From Fibrivirga algicola (GTDB lineage: Bacteria > Bacteroidota > Bacteroidia > Cytophagales > Spirosomataceae): DNA of 64,000 nt. The translations under genes were made by a program, and so were the position numbers. The stretch lies in the NCBI RefSeq assembly GCF_011742925.1, contig NZ_WAEL01000003.1, positions 248,001 through 312,000 on the forward strand, in the 5' to 3' direction. This document shows, piece by piece, positions 8,593 to 17,222 of this stretch (positions within the stretch are counted from its first letter, which is position 1; each line of letters begins with the position of its first letter). Under the pieces are notes generated by a model. That model had not been told where the DNA came from, ran no database searches, and saw nothing but the letters and a program-made list of their open reading frames with translations.

Positions 8593-9510
8593 CTATTTGA
8601 ACACACCCAGCGGATCGGGCTGTTTAGCTAGCAACTGTTGCATATAGGTTAGATCCAAGCTCGAAATCTCGATCTTATAAGCCTTGTGCAAGTACAACCA
8701 CGCCGAACGGTAGTCTGCTTGCAGGTAACTGGCAATAGACAGTTTTGAATAAGCCATCGCATGATCGGGGCGCAAGAAGAGAGCCCGCTGCAAATGCTCA
8801 CGTGCATCGGCCAGACTAGCCGTATCTGACTTCACCTGGTACTGCTCCAGCTCAACGGTAGCCAGATCGGTCAGCATCACAGCGTTTGTATCCGACAAGG
8901 CCACGCCCCGCTTCAACATACGTACGGCTTCGGTGAGCTGATTACGCTGGTACGAAACAACGCCCAGCCCCCAGTACACATCGGGGTTCTTTTCGTTGAG
9001 GATATACGCCAAATTGAATCGGTATGCCGCGGTATCCAGCTGCGCTTCGGCAATGTACTCCCAACCACGCTGGGCGAAAAACTGGCTGGCTTCCTCGCGG
9101 GTCGTAAAGCTCTGATCGCAATCATTCAGGAAACGAATTTCGTCTTCAATCTGACGAGGCGATTTTGAGCGCTCACCAAAGAGTGGCACGATGCGGGCAT
9201 CTATAACGCGTTCGGCAGTAGCTGAAGCTTTACCGTTTTCTACGCTGGCCGACGCAATGACCCGCGACGCCGAAAGGTCTGCAGTTTGGCTATCCGGGTG
9301 TTGCGCCTCCGTTGTTTTTGCCGGAGTTGGCTTCACCGCCTTTACCATAACCGGCGTTCGGGCCTGACCCAGCGCTAGTCCGGGTAGCAGCAATAACATG
9401 AGGGCAGTTGCTTCCCAGGCCCGTAGCAACGTACCCGGTGAGAATGAATGATACACTGATCCTGACTGCTGATGATAAGGTTGCATAGCTACCGTAGAAC
9501 GACGGGGCAT
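8593..9510 (-). CDS. Exported tetratricopeptide repeat protein
   Basis: The 305-residue frame starts at an ATG, but the first 30 or so residues are polar and the hydrophobic export segment is at about 30-48 (AWEATALMLLLLPGLALGQ). The real start could be one of the internal Met codons. Residues about 150-290 contain helical repeats of TPR type, for example NPDVYWGLGVVSYQRNQLTE and HAMAYSKLSIASYLQADYRS. The region between (50-110) is Ala/Thr/Lys-rich and probably unstructured. TPR proteins of this kind act as periplasmic or membrane-attached scaffolds. No partner is suggested by the neighbours, which are a convergent MORN-like gene and an upstream helicase gene. Confidence 0.8.
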   Translation of the reverse strand: MPRRSTVAMQPYHQQSGSVYHSFSPGTLLRAWEATALMLLLLPGLALGQARTPVMVKAVKPTPAKTTEAQHPDSQTADLSASRVIASASVENGKASATAERVIDARIVPLFGERSKSPRQIEDEIRFLNDCDQSFTTREEASQFFAQRGWEYIAEAQLDTAAYRFNLAYILNEKNPDVYWGLGVVSYQRNQLTEAVRMLKRGVALSDTNAVMLTDLATVELEQYQVKSDTASLADAREHLQRALFLRPDHAMAYSKLSIASYLQADYRSAWLYLHKAYKIEISSLDLTYMQQLLAKQPDPLGVFK

Positions 9511-9533
9511 TGAAGTTAGTACATTGAGACTAA

Positions 9534-10979
9534 TTACCGACGTCCGGCCCGTGGTTTTTTTGGGCCCTTTGGCGCTGACCCTGAGCGACCTGCGGGTCTA
9601 CCGCCCGGCCGCGCTGTCGATTTTTTTAATGCGCTGGCAGGACGGCCTACACTTGGCGTGCTGCTTTTCGATGCCCTCACCTTCCTGTCACGGCCAGGAT
9701 GTTCTTTTTTCTCATGGAAAGCCCCCTTAAATGTAGGGTCTTCTTTCTTTCGCTGTTCGTCAATCTCACGCAACATATCCTGCTGCTCCTCGAACGGCGT
9801 TTCTACCTGAAAGACAGCTTCAGGGATGGGGCGGCGGGGTACCTTCATCTTGATGATCTTTTCGATCTTCTCCACGTGGTACATCTCAGCCATGGTCACA
9901 AACGTAATCGCTTCGCCTGTGTGGTTGGCCCGCCCCGTCCGGCCAATTCGGTGTACGTAATCTTCGTAAATGATAGGTACGTCGAAGTTGATTACGTGCG
10001 ACACTTCCGCTACGTCGATGCCCCGCGCCGCCACATCGGTTGCCACCAATACCCGTACGTTGCCTTCCTTAAATGCCTCCATTGAGTTTATTCGGGTATT
10101 CTGCCCTTTGTTGGCGTGGATTACCCGCACTTCTCCTTTTTCGAGCACTTTGCGGCCGAGAAATTTATAAATGTTCTCAACGTTGGTTTTGGTACGGGCG
10201 AACACAATAACGCGCTGAAACGTATCCTGCGTAATCAGGTGATTCAGTAGGTTGATCTTTGTCCGGAAGTTGGGCACCTCGTAGATAACCTGATCAACCA
10301 TTTTAGCCGTCATCGTTTCTGGCGTTACCTCCAGGCGAATCGGTGCTTCCAGGAATTCAGATGACAGGCGTTCTACGCGATCAGGAAACGTTGCGGAGAA
10401 AAGCAAATTCTGCCGTTTGCGGGGAATAACCTCCAGAATGGCTCGGATCTGCGGCATAAAGCCCATATCCATCATCTTGTCGGCTTCATCGAGGATCATC
10501 GTTTTCAGATCCTTCGTTACCACCTCCCCTACCCGGTACAAATCGTTGAAGCGCCCCGGGGTAGCTACAATAATGTCAACGCCAGCTTTCAACTGCTCAA
10601 TCTGCTTTTTGGGACCTAAACCGCCATACAACGCTACGTGGCGTATATCGGTATGCTTGGCAAGTTCAGTAATGGCCTGATCAATCTGCATGGCCAGTTC
10701 GCGGGTAGGAGCCAGAATAAGCACCCTGGGGTTTACGCCCTGCGCGTACTTAATGCGCATCAGCACGGGAAGCAGGTAAGCAGCGGTTTTGCCCGTACCG
10801 GTCTGCGCAATGCCCAACACATCATGGTTTGCCAGGATGGTTGGTATGGCTTTCTGCTGAATGGGTGTCGGTTCGGTATAGCCCGCTTCGGCTACGGCGT
10901 TGAGTAACTGTCGGTTGAGCGCAAAGTCATCAAACGACGGCGTTTTCTCTGGCGTTGGCTCAGGTGATGTTGAATTCAT
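9534..10979 (-). CDS. DEAD-box ATP-dependent RNA helicase, RhlE-like
   Basis: The 481-residue helicase has every core motif in order: Q motif (SFDDFALN and PTPIQQKAIP), Walker A AQTGTGKT at 58-65, PTRELA at 91-96, DEAD at 164-167, SAT at 195-197, ATDVAARGID at 313-322 and HRIGRTGR at 343-350. The C-terminal tail from about 430 is Lys/Arg/Pro/Gly-rich, typical of RhlE-type proteins, and would bind RNA non-specifically. Such enzymes unwind structured RNA during ribosome assembly, mRNA decay and cold adaptation. The tail has no recognisable dbpA- or csdA-type domain. A good -7 box lies only 4 bases before the ATG. Confidence 0.94.
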   Translation of the reverse strand: MNSTSPEPTPEKTPSFDDFALNRQLLNAVAEAGYTEPTPIQQKAIPTILANHDVLGIAQTGTGKTAAYLLPVLMRIKYAQGVNPRVLILAPTRELAMQIDQAITELAKHTDIRHVALYGGLGPKKQIEQLKAGVDIIVATPGRFNDLYRVGEVVTKDLKTMILDEADKMMDMGFMPQIRAILEVIPRKRQNLLFSATFPDRVERLSSEFLEAPIRLEVTPETMTAKMVDQVIYEVPNFRTKINLLNHLITQDTFQRVIVFARTKTNVENIYKFLGRKVLEKGEVRVIHANKGQNTRINSMEAFKEGNVRVLVATDVAARGIDVAEVSHVINFDVPIIYEDYVHRIGRTGRANHTGEAITFVTMAEMYHVEKIEKIIKMKVPRRPIPEAVFQVETPFEEQQDMLREIDEQRKKEDPTFKGAFHEKKEHPGRDRKVRASKSSTPSVGRPASALKKSTARPGGRPAGRSGSAPKGPKKPRAGRR

Positions 10980-10983
10980 ACTA

Positions 10984-10991
10984 CAAAGATA
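10984..10991 (-). promoter_or_regulatory. Candidate -7 promoter box abutting the helicase start codon
   Basis: TATCTTTG on the minus strand is a perfect TAnnTTTG match. It ends 4 bases before the ATG at 10979, so initiation at the usual distance would give an mRNA with almost no leader. A chance match is possible. Confidence 0.35.
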
Positions 10992-11003
10992 GCTCTAAGT
11001 CAG

Positions 11004-11067
11004 CGAGTCCTGAGCGTGGAAAGTCTTGCTAAACAAGGTGCTTACGACTTTTCGGGCTCAGGACTCG
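11004..11067 (-). terminator. Long hairpin after the beta-barrel protein gene
   Basis: CGAGTCCTGAGC (11004-11015) pairs perfectly with GCTCAGGACTCG (11056-11067), and an inner AAAGTC/GACTTT pair extends the stem. It lies just after the stop of the minus-strand outer-membrane protein gene and before the helicase promoter. Confidence 0.65.
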
Positions 11068-11081
11068 TAGAGGTAGAACCA

Positions 11082-11900
11082 CTAAAACTTGAATCCCATC
11101 TCAATAGCGACAGTATTATTTCTCGATTCGAGCGAATTCTCCCGAAACACATTAACTAATCCGCGTTGATAGCTTAGACCCACATTCACCGCGTTTACGT
11201 TGTTTATCTTGTACTGAATGCCCGCCCCAAGCAATACGCCAAAATCGGCAAATCCATATTGACGCTGATAGCTACCACTTTTTACAGCCTGCCTGTACAG
11301 TGGATTCGTCGTTTGGTCAAGCGCTTTTTCGGCCAGTTTTACATCCACCAGTCCGCCGCATTGAATGTAGCCGCGCATACTGGGGCCTATTTCGTTGGCG
11401 TACATTTTCACCGTAAGCGGAATTTGCAGGTATTGCAGGTTATACACCGACTCGCCCGGAGCCTGACCGGGCCGAAAAACGTCCTGCCCAAACGAACCTG
11501 GGACAACAAACGACGACCGTTTAATGGTGTACCAAAGCCCCGAGCTAAACGAATACCTGTCTTTGAAGAAGAAATAATCGAGCGAAGGGCCGACGCTCAT
11601 ACGCACCCCAACACCATTGGGTTGAAATTGACTATAAGCCCCTACCCCCTCGGCTGTGTTGTACGAAAAGCTCGGTGCAAACCGGAAACTCATCTCGATG
11701 AGGTGCGTAGGCCGCGCAAAATCAGGCTCCTGGTTGGCCCGACGCTGGTCACGTTCATATTCGTAGTCACGCGAAATGGTAGCCGGAGGACGTTTTGTTG
11801 ACGACGTACCTGACCGCCGCAACTGCGCCAGCGAAGGCGACGCCAGTAACAGGGCTATCACTGCCCCAAGAAGCAGGCTGGGGGCTGCAACTTTTTCCAT
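11082..11900 (-). CDS. Outer membrane beta-barrel protein (PorT-like)
   Basis: The ATG at 11900 gives 272 residues beginning with a signal peptide (MEKVAAPSLLLGAVIALLLA, ending SPSLAQ). A 12-codon longer frame exists but lacks signal-peptide form. The mature part alternates polar and aromatic or hydrophobic residues in barrel style, including a line of Tyr/Phe-rich strands (SFRFAPSFSY, YFFFKDRYSFSSGLWYTI, YGFADFGVLLGAGIQYKI), and ends in a C-terminal Phe (EMGFKF), the usual signal for outer-membrane assembly. The composition resembles the PorT/OMP_b-brl_2 group. It is divergent from gldB, with start codons 29 bases apart. Its function, whether transport or structure, cannot be read from sequence. 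Confidence 0.82.
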   Translation of the reverse strand: MEKVAAPSLLLGAVIALLLASPSLAQLRRSGTSSTKRPPATISRDYEYERDQRRANQEPDFARPTHLIEMSFRFAPSFSYNTAEGVGAYSQFQPNGVGVRMSVGPSLDYFFFKDRYSFSSGLWYTIKRSSFVVPGSFGQDVFRPGQAPGESVYNLQYLQIPLTVKMYANEIGPSMRGYIQCGGLVDVKLAEKALDQTTNPLYRQAVKSGSYQRQYGFADFGVLLGAGIQYKINNVNAVNVGLSYQRGLVNVFRENSLESRNNTVAIEMGFKF

Positions 11901-11907
11901 AATTTTG
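11900..11907 (+). promoter_or_regulatory. Candidate -7 box for the gldB-like gene
   Basis: TAATTTTG matches TAnnTTTG on the plus strand and lies 22 bases before the first ATG of the GldB-like gene. It overlaps the start codon of the divergent beta-barrel gene. No convincing -33 box is visible. Confidence 0.4.
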
Positions 11908-11929
11908 CACGTTTCAAAGACAGCTAAAA

Positions 11930-12949
11930 ATGCCATCTCATATGGGAGTTAGGGTCAGCTCACGCCGGTTTGCCAATTTATTGACAACCAGCCTGAGCCT
12001 TCTTTTGTCTATAGTATTCAATTCTTGTACCAAACCCGAACCGGTCTCTATTGAACGGCTCGACCAGGCCCTGTTTGCCAGCAAGTCGCCGGCCGACGTT
12101 CAGGCTTTTTTGGCAAAACACCGGAATGTCGCTCAATTGTACTTTAACGCGACAGACCCAGATTCTGATACAGCCCTAATCGCAGAACTTACTGCCCGGG
12201 TTACAAATCCGGAATTACAAGTCCTCTATCAGCAAACCCAAACCGAATTTGGTACTGCCGACAAACTCACAGACCAGTTCACAGAGGCTTTCGCTAATAT
12301 AAAGCGCGACTTCCCTACGTTCAAGCAACCCCGCGTGGCCACGTTCATTACAGGCTTCATGGGACCTGATCTAGTTGTCACTGATAGCCTGATCCTCATT
12401 GGCATTGATTACTTCGCCGGGCCATCTGCTAAGTACCGCCCTCGCGGCGACGAGTTTCCGCAATACATTCTTCGTCGATACGCTCAGCCTTACATTGTTC
12501 CTACTATCGTTCGACTTCTCTCCGACCGGTTCAACGAGCAGGACCGAGCCGATCAATCCTTGTTGGCTGACATGGTCTACAATGGCAAAAGTCTGGTTTT
12601 TACCCGTGCTATGCTGCCTGAAGTTCCCGACAGCGTCATCATTGGTTATTCAGACCGCCAACTGACCGAAACGTTTAATGCCCAGGATCAAGTTTGGGCA
12701 CATTTCATCGACAATCAACTGCTTTACCAAACAAATCCCGACATCAAAAAGCGGTACATGGGCGAACGACCCTTTACTGCTGAGATTGGTAACCGCTGCC
12801 CTGGCCGCATTGGCGACTGGCTGGGATGGCGCATTGCAAGCCGCTACTACGACGAGAAAAAGGGGTCTATTCCAGACCTTATGAAGAACGCAAATGCCCG
12901 ACAAATCTTTCAGGAATCGGGTTATAAAGGACAAAAAGACGATTTATAG
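11930..12949 (+). CDS. gldB: GldB-family lipoprotein
   Basis: The 339-residue protein has an N-terminal export segment ending in a lipobox (LSIVFNSC, Cys near residue 33), so it should be a lipoprotein. The body matches the GldB family in length and in phrases such as TFITGFMGPDLVVTDSLILIGIDYFAG, FPQYILRRYAQPYIVPTIVR, MVYNGKSLVF and RPGRIGDWLGWRI-like text (here CPGRIGDWLGWRI). GldB was defined as essential for gliding in Flavobacterium. Homologues exist across Bacteroidota, including non-gliders, so gliding should not be assumed here. No other gld gene is in the window. An alternative start at 11942 would shorten the protein by four residues. Confidence 0.85.
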   Translation: MPSHMGVRVSSRRFANLLTTSLSLLLSIVFNSCTKPEPVSIERLDQALFASKSPADVQAFLAKHRNVAQLYFNATDPDSDTALIAELTARVTNPELQVLYQQTQTEFGTADKLTDQFTEAFANIKRDFPTFKQPRVATFITGFMGPDLVVTDSLILIGIDYFAGPSAKYRPRGDEFPQYILRRYAQPYIVPTIVRLLSDRFNEQDRADQSLLADMVYNGKSLVFTRAMLPEVPDSVIIGYSDRQLTETFNAQDQVWAHFIDNQLLYQTNPDIKKRYMGERPFTAEIGNRCPGRIGDWLGWRIASRYYDEKKGSIPDLMKNANARQIFQESGYKGQKDDL

Positions 12950-13050
12950 AAACATCATCCACTTTGAGGGTCACTAGCTAGTCATCTGGTAGTAAGAATG
13001 GCTAGACATACCTCCACTCAATAACTCGAAGAGAATGATATTTTTTTACT

Positions 13051-14865
13051 ATGGCAAAACGAGGTAAAAATTTCGGAGAAGAGGCCCCCGAAGAAGACAA
13101 AAAGAAAGTGAGCGGTGAAGCGTTGCGCCGGGCGGCACGGCTATTTGCGTTCGTAAGGCCTTACCGCACACAGTACGCAATTGGGTTTCTCTTTCTGCTA
13201 CTTTCTACGGCTACTACGCTTAGCTTCAGCCTAATTATTCGTGAAGTAACCAATGTGCTTGATGGCAAATCGGCGTTTACGCTGAATCAGATCATCCTGT
13301 TTTTTGTCGCCGTGCTAGTAGGACAAGCTATATTCTCGTTCTTCCGCATTTACTTTTTTGCGCAGGTCAGCGAACGGTCAATGGCTGATATTCGCCGGGC
13401 GGTGTACAACAAAATGGTGACGTTGCCGATTCCATTTTTCGAGCAGCGCCGGGTAGGTGAGCTAACCAGCCGGTTGTCTTCAGACGTATCGCAGCTACAG
13501 GATGTGCTGTCGCTCACGCTGGCTGAGTTTTTCCGCCAGATTGCCACGCTCATTTTCGGTACGGTTGCTATTCTGTACCTATCCTGGAAACTCACGCTAT
13601 TTATGCTGGGTACGTTCCCGTTGCTGATCGTGGCAGCCATGTTCTTTGGTCGCTTCATCCGGAAACTCTCGAAGCAGGCGCAGGACGAACTAGCTAACGC
13701 TAGTGTGATCGTCGAGGAGACACTTCAGGCCATCAACGTGGTAAAAGCTTTTACCAATGAGCGCTATGAAGCGCAACGCTATGGGTCAGCCCTCAGCCGG
13801 GTAGTAGGCATTGCCCTGCGGTCGGCCAAGTATCGGGGTATGTTTGTGTCGTTTGTGATTACAGCCCTTTTCGGCAGCATTGTCGGCGTACTCTGGTATG
13901 GCGGAAACCTGGTCATCAGTGGCGAGATGGTGCTGGCCGACCTTATCACCTTCCTGTTCCTGATGGCCTTTATTGGTGGTTCAGTGGCGGGCATGGGTGA
14001 TCTGTATGCGCAGATTCAGCGTACTATTGGCGCATCAGAACGAATCATGGACTTGCTCAACGAAGCGCCTGAGGTTGATATCGTTTCACCAGCTACTACG
14101 CTGGCGGCACCGTTAGCAGGTGATGTGGCGTTTGATAACGTCCGCTTCTCGTATCCGTCGCGCCCTGATATTGAGGTTCTCAAAGGCATTTCGCTACGGG
14201 TAGAATCGGGTCAGAAAATTGCGCTGGTCGGTCAAAGTGGGGCGGGTAAATCAACGATCGCGCAGCTTCTGATGCGGTATTATCCTCTCGTCAGTGGGGA
14301 GATAACCGTTGATGGCCGGTCGATCACCGATTATGACGTAACGAATCTTCGGCAGCACATTGCCATTGTACCGCAGGAAGTTATGTTGTTTGGTGGCACC
14401 ATCGAAGAAAACATCCGGTACGGTAAGCCCGAGGCAACCGCCAACGAAATCAGCGAAGCGGCACGCCGTGCTAATGCGCTTGGCTTTATTGAGTCGTTTC
14501 CAGAAGGCTTGAAAACCCTTGTTGGCGAGCGGGGCGTCAAGCTTTCAGGCGGGCAGCGGCAACGCATTGCGATCGCACGGGCCATTCTAAAAGACCCAGC
14601 CATCCTGATTCTTGACGAAGCGACCTCATCGCTCGATGCCGAGTCGGAGCGGTTGGTACAGGAAGCCCTGGATGAACTGATGCAGAACCGTACTACGTTA
14701 ATTATTGCGCACCGGCTGGCCACGATTCGTAAAGTCGATCAGATTTACGTACTACGCGACGGGCTTATTGCTGAGCAGGGAACCCACGACGAACTCGCTG
14801 CCCTCGACGACGGGCTGTATGCTAATCTGGTTAAATTGCAGTTCGAAACTTCCGACACCTTATGA
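13051..14865 (+). CDS. ABC exporter with fused membrane and ATPase domains (MsbA-like)
   Basis: This 604-residue half-transporter should work as a homodimer in the inner membrane. Six membrane segments lie in residues about 40-315, with the family loop FFEQRRVGELTSRLSSDV at 129-146. The nucleotide-binding domain has Walker A GQSGAGKS at 394-401, the Q-loop at PQEVMLFGGT, the signature LSGGQ at 498-502, Walker B ILILDEATS ending near 526 and the H-loop at AHRLATI. Likely substrates are lipids, lipid A precursors or drugs. Sequence alone does not decide. It has its own ATPase and so is not the missing partner of the FtsX-type permeases later in the window. It is upstream of, and co-directional with, the Fur gene. 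Confidence 0.92.
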   Translation: MAKRGKNFGEEAPEEDKKKVSGEALRRAARLFAFVRPYRTQYAIGFLFLLLSTATTLSFSLIIREVTNVLDGKSAFTLNQIILFFVAVLVGQAIFSFFRIYFFAQVSERSMADIRRAVYNKMVTLPIPFFEQRRVGELTSRLSSDVSQLQDVLSLTLAEFFRQIATLIFGTVAILYLSWKLTLFMLGTFPLLIVAAMFFGRFIRKLSKQAQDELANASVIVEETLQAINVVKAFTNERYEAQRYGSALSRVVGIALRSAKYRGMFVSFVITALFGSIVGVLWYGGNLVISGEMVLADLITFLFLMAFIGGSVAGMGDLYAQIQRTIGASERIMDLLNEAPEVDIVSPATTLAAPLAGDVAFDNVRFSYPSRPDIEVLKGISLRVESGQKIALVGQSGAGKSTIAQLLMRYYPLVSGEITVDGRSITDYDVTNLRQHIAIVPQEVMLFGGTIEENIRYGKPEATANEISEAARRANALGFIESFPEGLKTLVGERGVKLSGGQRQRIAIARAILKDPAILILDEATSSLDAESERLVQEALDELMQNRTTLIIAHRLATIRKVDQIYVLRDGLIAEQGTHDELAALDDGLYANLVKLQFETSDTL

Positions 14866-14961
14866 TGAATGAGCGAACTAGGCCTTACGATAAACGCACC
14901 TCATTTGAACGCCGACGTGTAGGTTGAAAAGCATCCATCGTTCTTTATTAAACTAGTTGCC

Positions 14962-15372
14962 ATGACTCCAGCACAGACGTTAAAAGACCATGATCTGCGG
15001 CATACCAGCAACCGGCTGGAGATGCTCGATTTGTTTCTGCAAACCGACCATGCACTGGCTCATGGCGACATTGAGTCTCGCCTTGGTCCCGACTACGACC
15101 GGGTAACGATCTACCGTACCCTCCGTACATTTCTCGACAAGGGCATTGTGCACAAGGTACTCGATGACGCAGGAGACCCGAAGTACGCGCTTTGCCGAAC
15201 AACCTGCGGCAAAGATGATCATCACCACGACCACGTTCACTTTAAATGCCGGCAGTGTGGACAAACCACCTGTTTAGATTCAGTTCAGATCCCGGCTATT
15301 GCCCTGCCTAGTGGCTACAGTAGGCAGGAGACAAATCTGCTCATTCAGGGTACGTGCCCCGACTGTGTGTAG
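14962..15372 (+). CDS. Fur-family metal-dependent transcriptional regulator
   Basis: The 136-residue protein has the Fur winged helix (residues about 10-80, with TSNRLEMLDLFLQ and the recognition region DYDRVTIYRTLRTFLDKGIVHKV). The regulatory region follows, with a His-rich metal site (HHHDHVHF, about 87-94) and two Cys pairs, CRQC at about 96-99 and CPDC near the C-terminus, for structural zinc. Whether it senses Fe, Zn or peroxide cannot be told from the visible residues. The short size and His cluster suggest a Zur- or Fur-like role. It sits 18 bases before the MutS-like gene and is probably co-transcribed with it. Confidence 0.9.
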   Translation: MTPAQTLKDHDLRHTSNRLEMLDLFLQTDHALAHGDIESRLGPDYDRVTIYRTLRTFLDKGIVHKVLDDAGDPKYALCRTTCGKDDHHHDHVHFKCRQCGQTTCLDSVQIPAIALPSGYSRQETNLLIQGTCPDCV

Positions 15373-15390
15373 CCCTGTATATCCCACCAA

Positions 15391-17208
15391 ATGACCGCTT
15401 TCACAGACCGCCAGCGCGGTTTTCAACAACAGGCCGACGCTGAACAGCAACGGTATAATCAATTAGCGATCTGGCGTTTAGCCTGGTTTGTTTGTTCAGC
15501 TGTGGCTGTGTGGCTGCTACTCATTGGCCATCAGTCCACCTGGGCGCTTATTGCCAGCCTGATTGGATTGGTCGTTTTCGCCCGGATGATGACCTGGCAC
15601 CGGGCCGTTCGTCGTCACCGTGATTTGAACCGGCATTTGGTTACGCTAAACGATGACGAACAACAACGGCTTGACCGGAAGTTTACCCGCCCGGAAACAG
15701 GCGCAGCCTTTGCACCTGTCGATCACGCCTATGCCCATGATCTGGATGTATTCGGTAAGCATTCTCTGTTCCGCCTTTTAAACCGGACTCACACCCACGA
15801 TGGCGCTGCCCGGTTAGCGCACTACCTACTGACACCTGCGCAACCTCATGTTATCTTTCTAAGGCAAGAGGCGGTGAAGGCCCTTACGCCACATATTAAC
15901 TGGCGGCAGGACTTTGAGGCCACAGCCATGCTTAACGAATCGATTGGCCTACCTACTTCAGGGCTACGTACCTGGGCAATGGGGACAACGCTCCTACCGG
16001 CGTGGCTCAACGTGGCCCGGTTTCTTTTACCGGTGCTTACCCTCGGTTTGTTTGTAAGCTGGGTAATGGGGTACGTTCCCGGATTGACTGTACTGGCGGC
16101 TATCGCCGCTCACGGAGCAGTGCTAAGCCCATTCAGGCACACAACTAAGCTAATTAGCGAACAGACCCACGACATCGCCCAGTCGCTTGCCGACTTTGCT
16201 GATCTGTTCCGATTTGTGGAGAGTAGCCCCGGCGATTCTATTCAGCTCGCTGATTTACGCAAACAGCTTAAATCAGGGCAGTTAACAGCTTCAGCGGCGG
16301 TAAGGCAGTTAGCCCGACTGGTAGAAAATTTCAACTTCCGTCGTAACCCTTATTTCTACCTCTTCATTGGCCTGCCTACCCTGTGGGACGTCCAGTATCT
16401 GGTGGCCCTGAATCGCTGGCGGGCGCAATACGGGCCTTTATTAGCTGACTGGTTTTCGGCCCTGGCCGAAGCTGAAGCGCTGAACAGCCTGGCCGGTTTT
16501 GCCTGTGCTCATCCTGACTACGTACAGCCCGAGTTATTTGAAGACGACGCTGTACACGTTGATGCACAGCACGTAGCGCATCCGCTTATCCCGCCGGGGC
16601 GGGCCGTAGCTAACTCATTGGCATTCGATGGTTTGGGGAAAACTACGCTGATTACGGGCTCCAACATGTCGGGAAAAAGTACATTTTTGCGCACTATTGG
16701 CCTCAACGTAGTGCTGGCACAGGCAGGTGCGGTTGTTGCCGCCCAACGCTTTGTTTGTTCGCCCGTTCAGGTCTACACCAGTATGCGGACGCAAGACTCA
16801 CTCGAAGAGAATACATCTTCATTCTATGCAGAACTAAAACGGCTGCGTACCCTGATTCAGCTGACCCAGGCAGAACCAACCGCAAATGCCACCACCGAAC
16901 AGCCATCTTCTGGGCTGCCGATTCTATATTTTCTAGATGAGATTTTGAAAGGCACCAACTCGGCTGATCGGCACAAAGGTGCTGAAGCGTTGATTCGACA
17001 GTTGCACCGTACGAAGGCATCGGGGTTTGTGTCAACTCACGACCTGGAGTTAGGCCAATTGGGCGAATCAGTTGATTTTGTGGCCAACTACCACTTTCAG
17101 TCTGATATACACGAGGGGAAAGTAACGTTCGATTATCGGCTTCGCCCCGGTATTTGCCAAAGCTTCAACGCCAGCCAGTTAATGAAGGCGATTGGTATTG
17201 AGTTGTGA
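15391..17208 (+). CDS. Membrane-associated MutS-like ATPase
   Basis: The 605-residue protein keeps the MutS core and ATPase domains (about 120-600) but has no mismatch-recognition domain. The ATPase shows Walker A GSNMSGKS at 423-430, the TSMRTQDSLEENTSSFYAEL stretch, Walker B YFLDEILKGTN and the STHDLELGQL histidine switch. Two hydrophobic hairpins (about 27-63 and 200-245) suggest membrane attachment, a feature of a MutS-related family widespread in Bacteroidota. It is therefore unlikely to be the canonical repair MutS. A role in DNA or RNA transactions at the membrane is possible but unproven. It follows the Fur-type gene closely. Confidence 0.85.
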   Translation: MTAFTDRQRGFQQQADAEQQRYNQLAIWRLAWFVCSAVAVWLLLIGHQSTWALIASLIGLVVFARMMTWHRAVRRHRDLNRHLVTLNDDEQQRLDRKFTRPETGAAFAPVDHAYAHDLDVFGKHSLFRLLNRTHTHDGAARLAHYLLTPAQPHVIFLRQEAVKALTPHINWRQDFEATAMLNESIGLPTSGLRTWAMGTTLLPAWLNVARFLLPVLTLGLFVSWVMGYVPGLTVLAAIAAHGAVLSPFRHTTKLISEQTHDIAQSLADFADLFRFVESSPGDSIQLADLRKQLKSGQLTASAAVRQLARLVENFNFRRNPYFYLFIGLPTLWDVQYLVALNRWRAQYGPLLADWFSALAEAEALNSLAGFACAHPDYVQPELFEDDAVHVDAQHVAHPLIPPGRAVANSLAFDGLGKTTLITGSNMSGKSTFLRTIGLNVVLAQAGAVVAAQRFVCSPVQVYTSMRTQDSLEENTSSFYAELKRLRTLIQLTQAEPTANATTEQPSSGLPILYFLDEILKGTNSADRHKGAEALIRQLHRTKASGFVSTHDLELGQLGESVDFVANYHFQSDIHEGKVTFDYRLRPGICQSFNASQLMKAIGIEL

Positions 17209-17222
17209 GGTAGGAAACCTAT

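Noticed and set aside
13051-14865. The ABC exporter as the ATPase partner of the FtsX-type permeases
   Set aside because: Its ATPase is fused to its own six-helix membrane domain of exporter type, and it lies 15 kb from the arrays.
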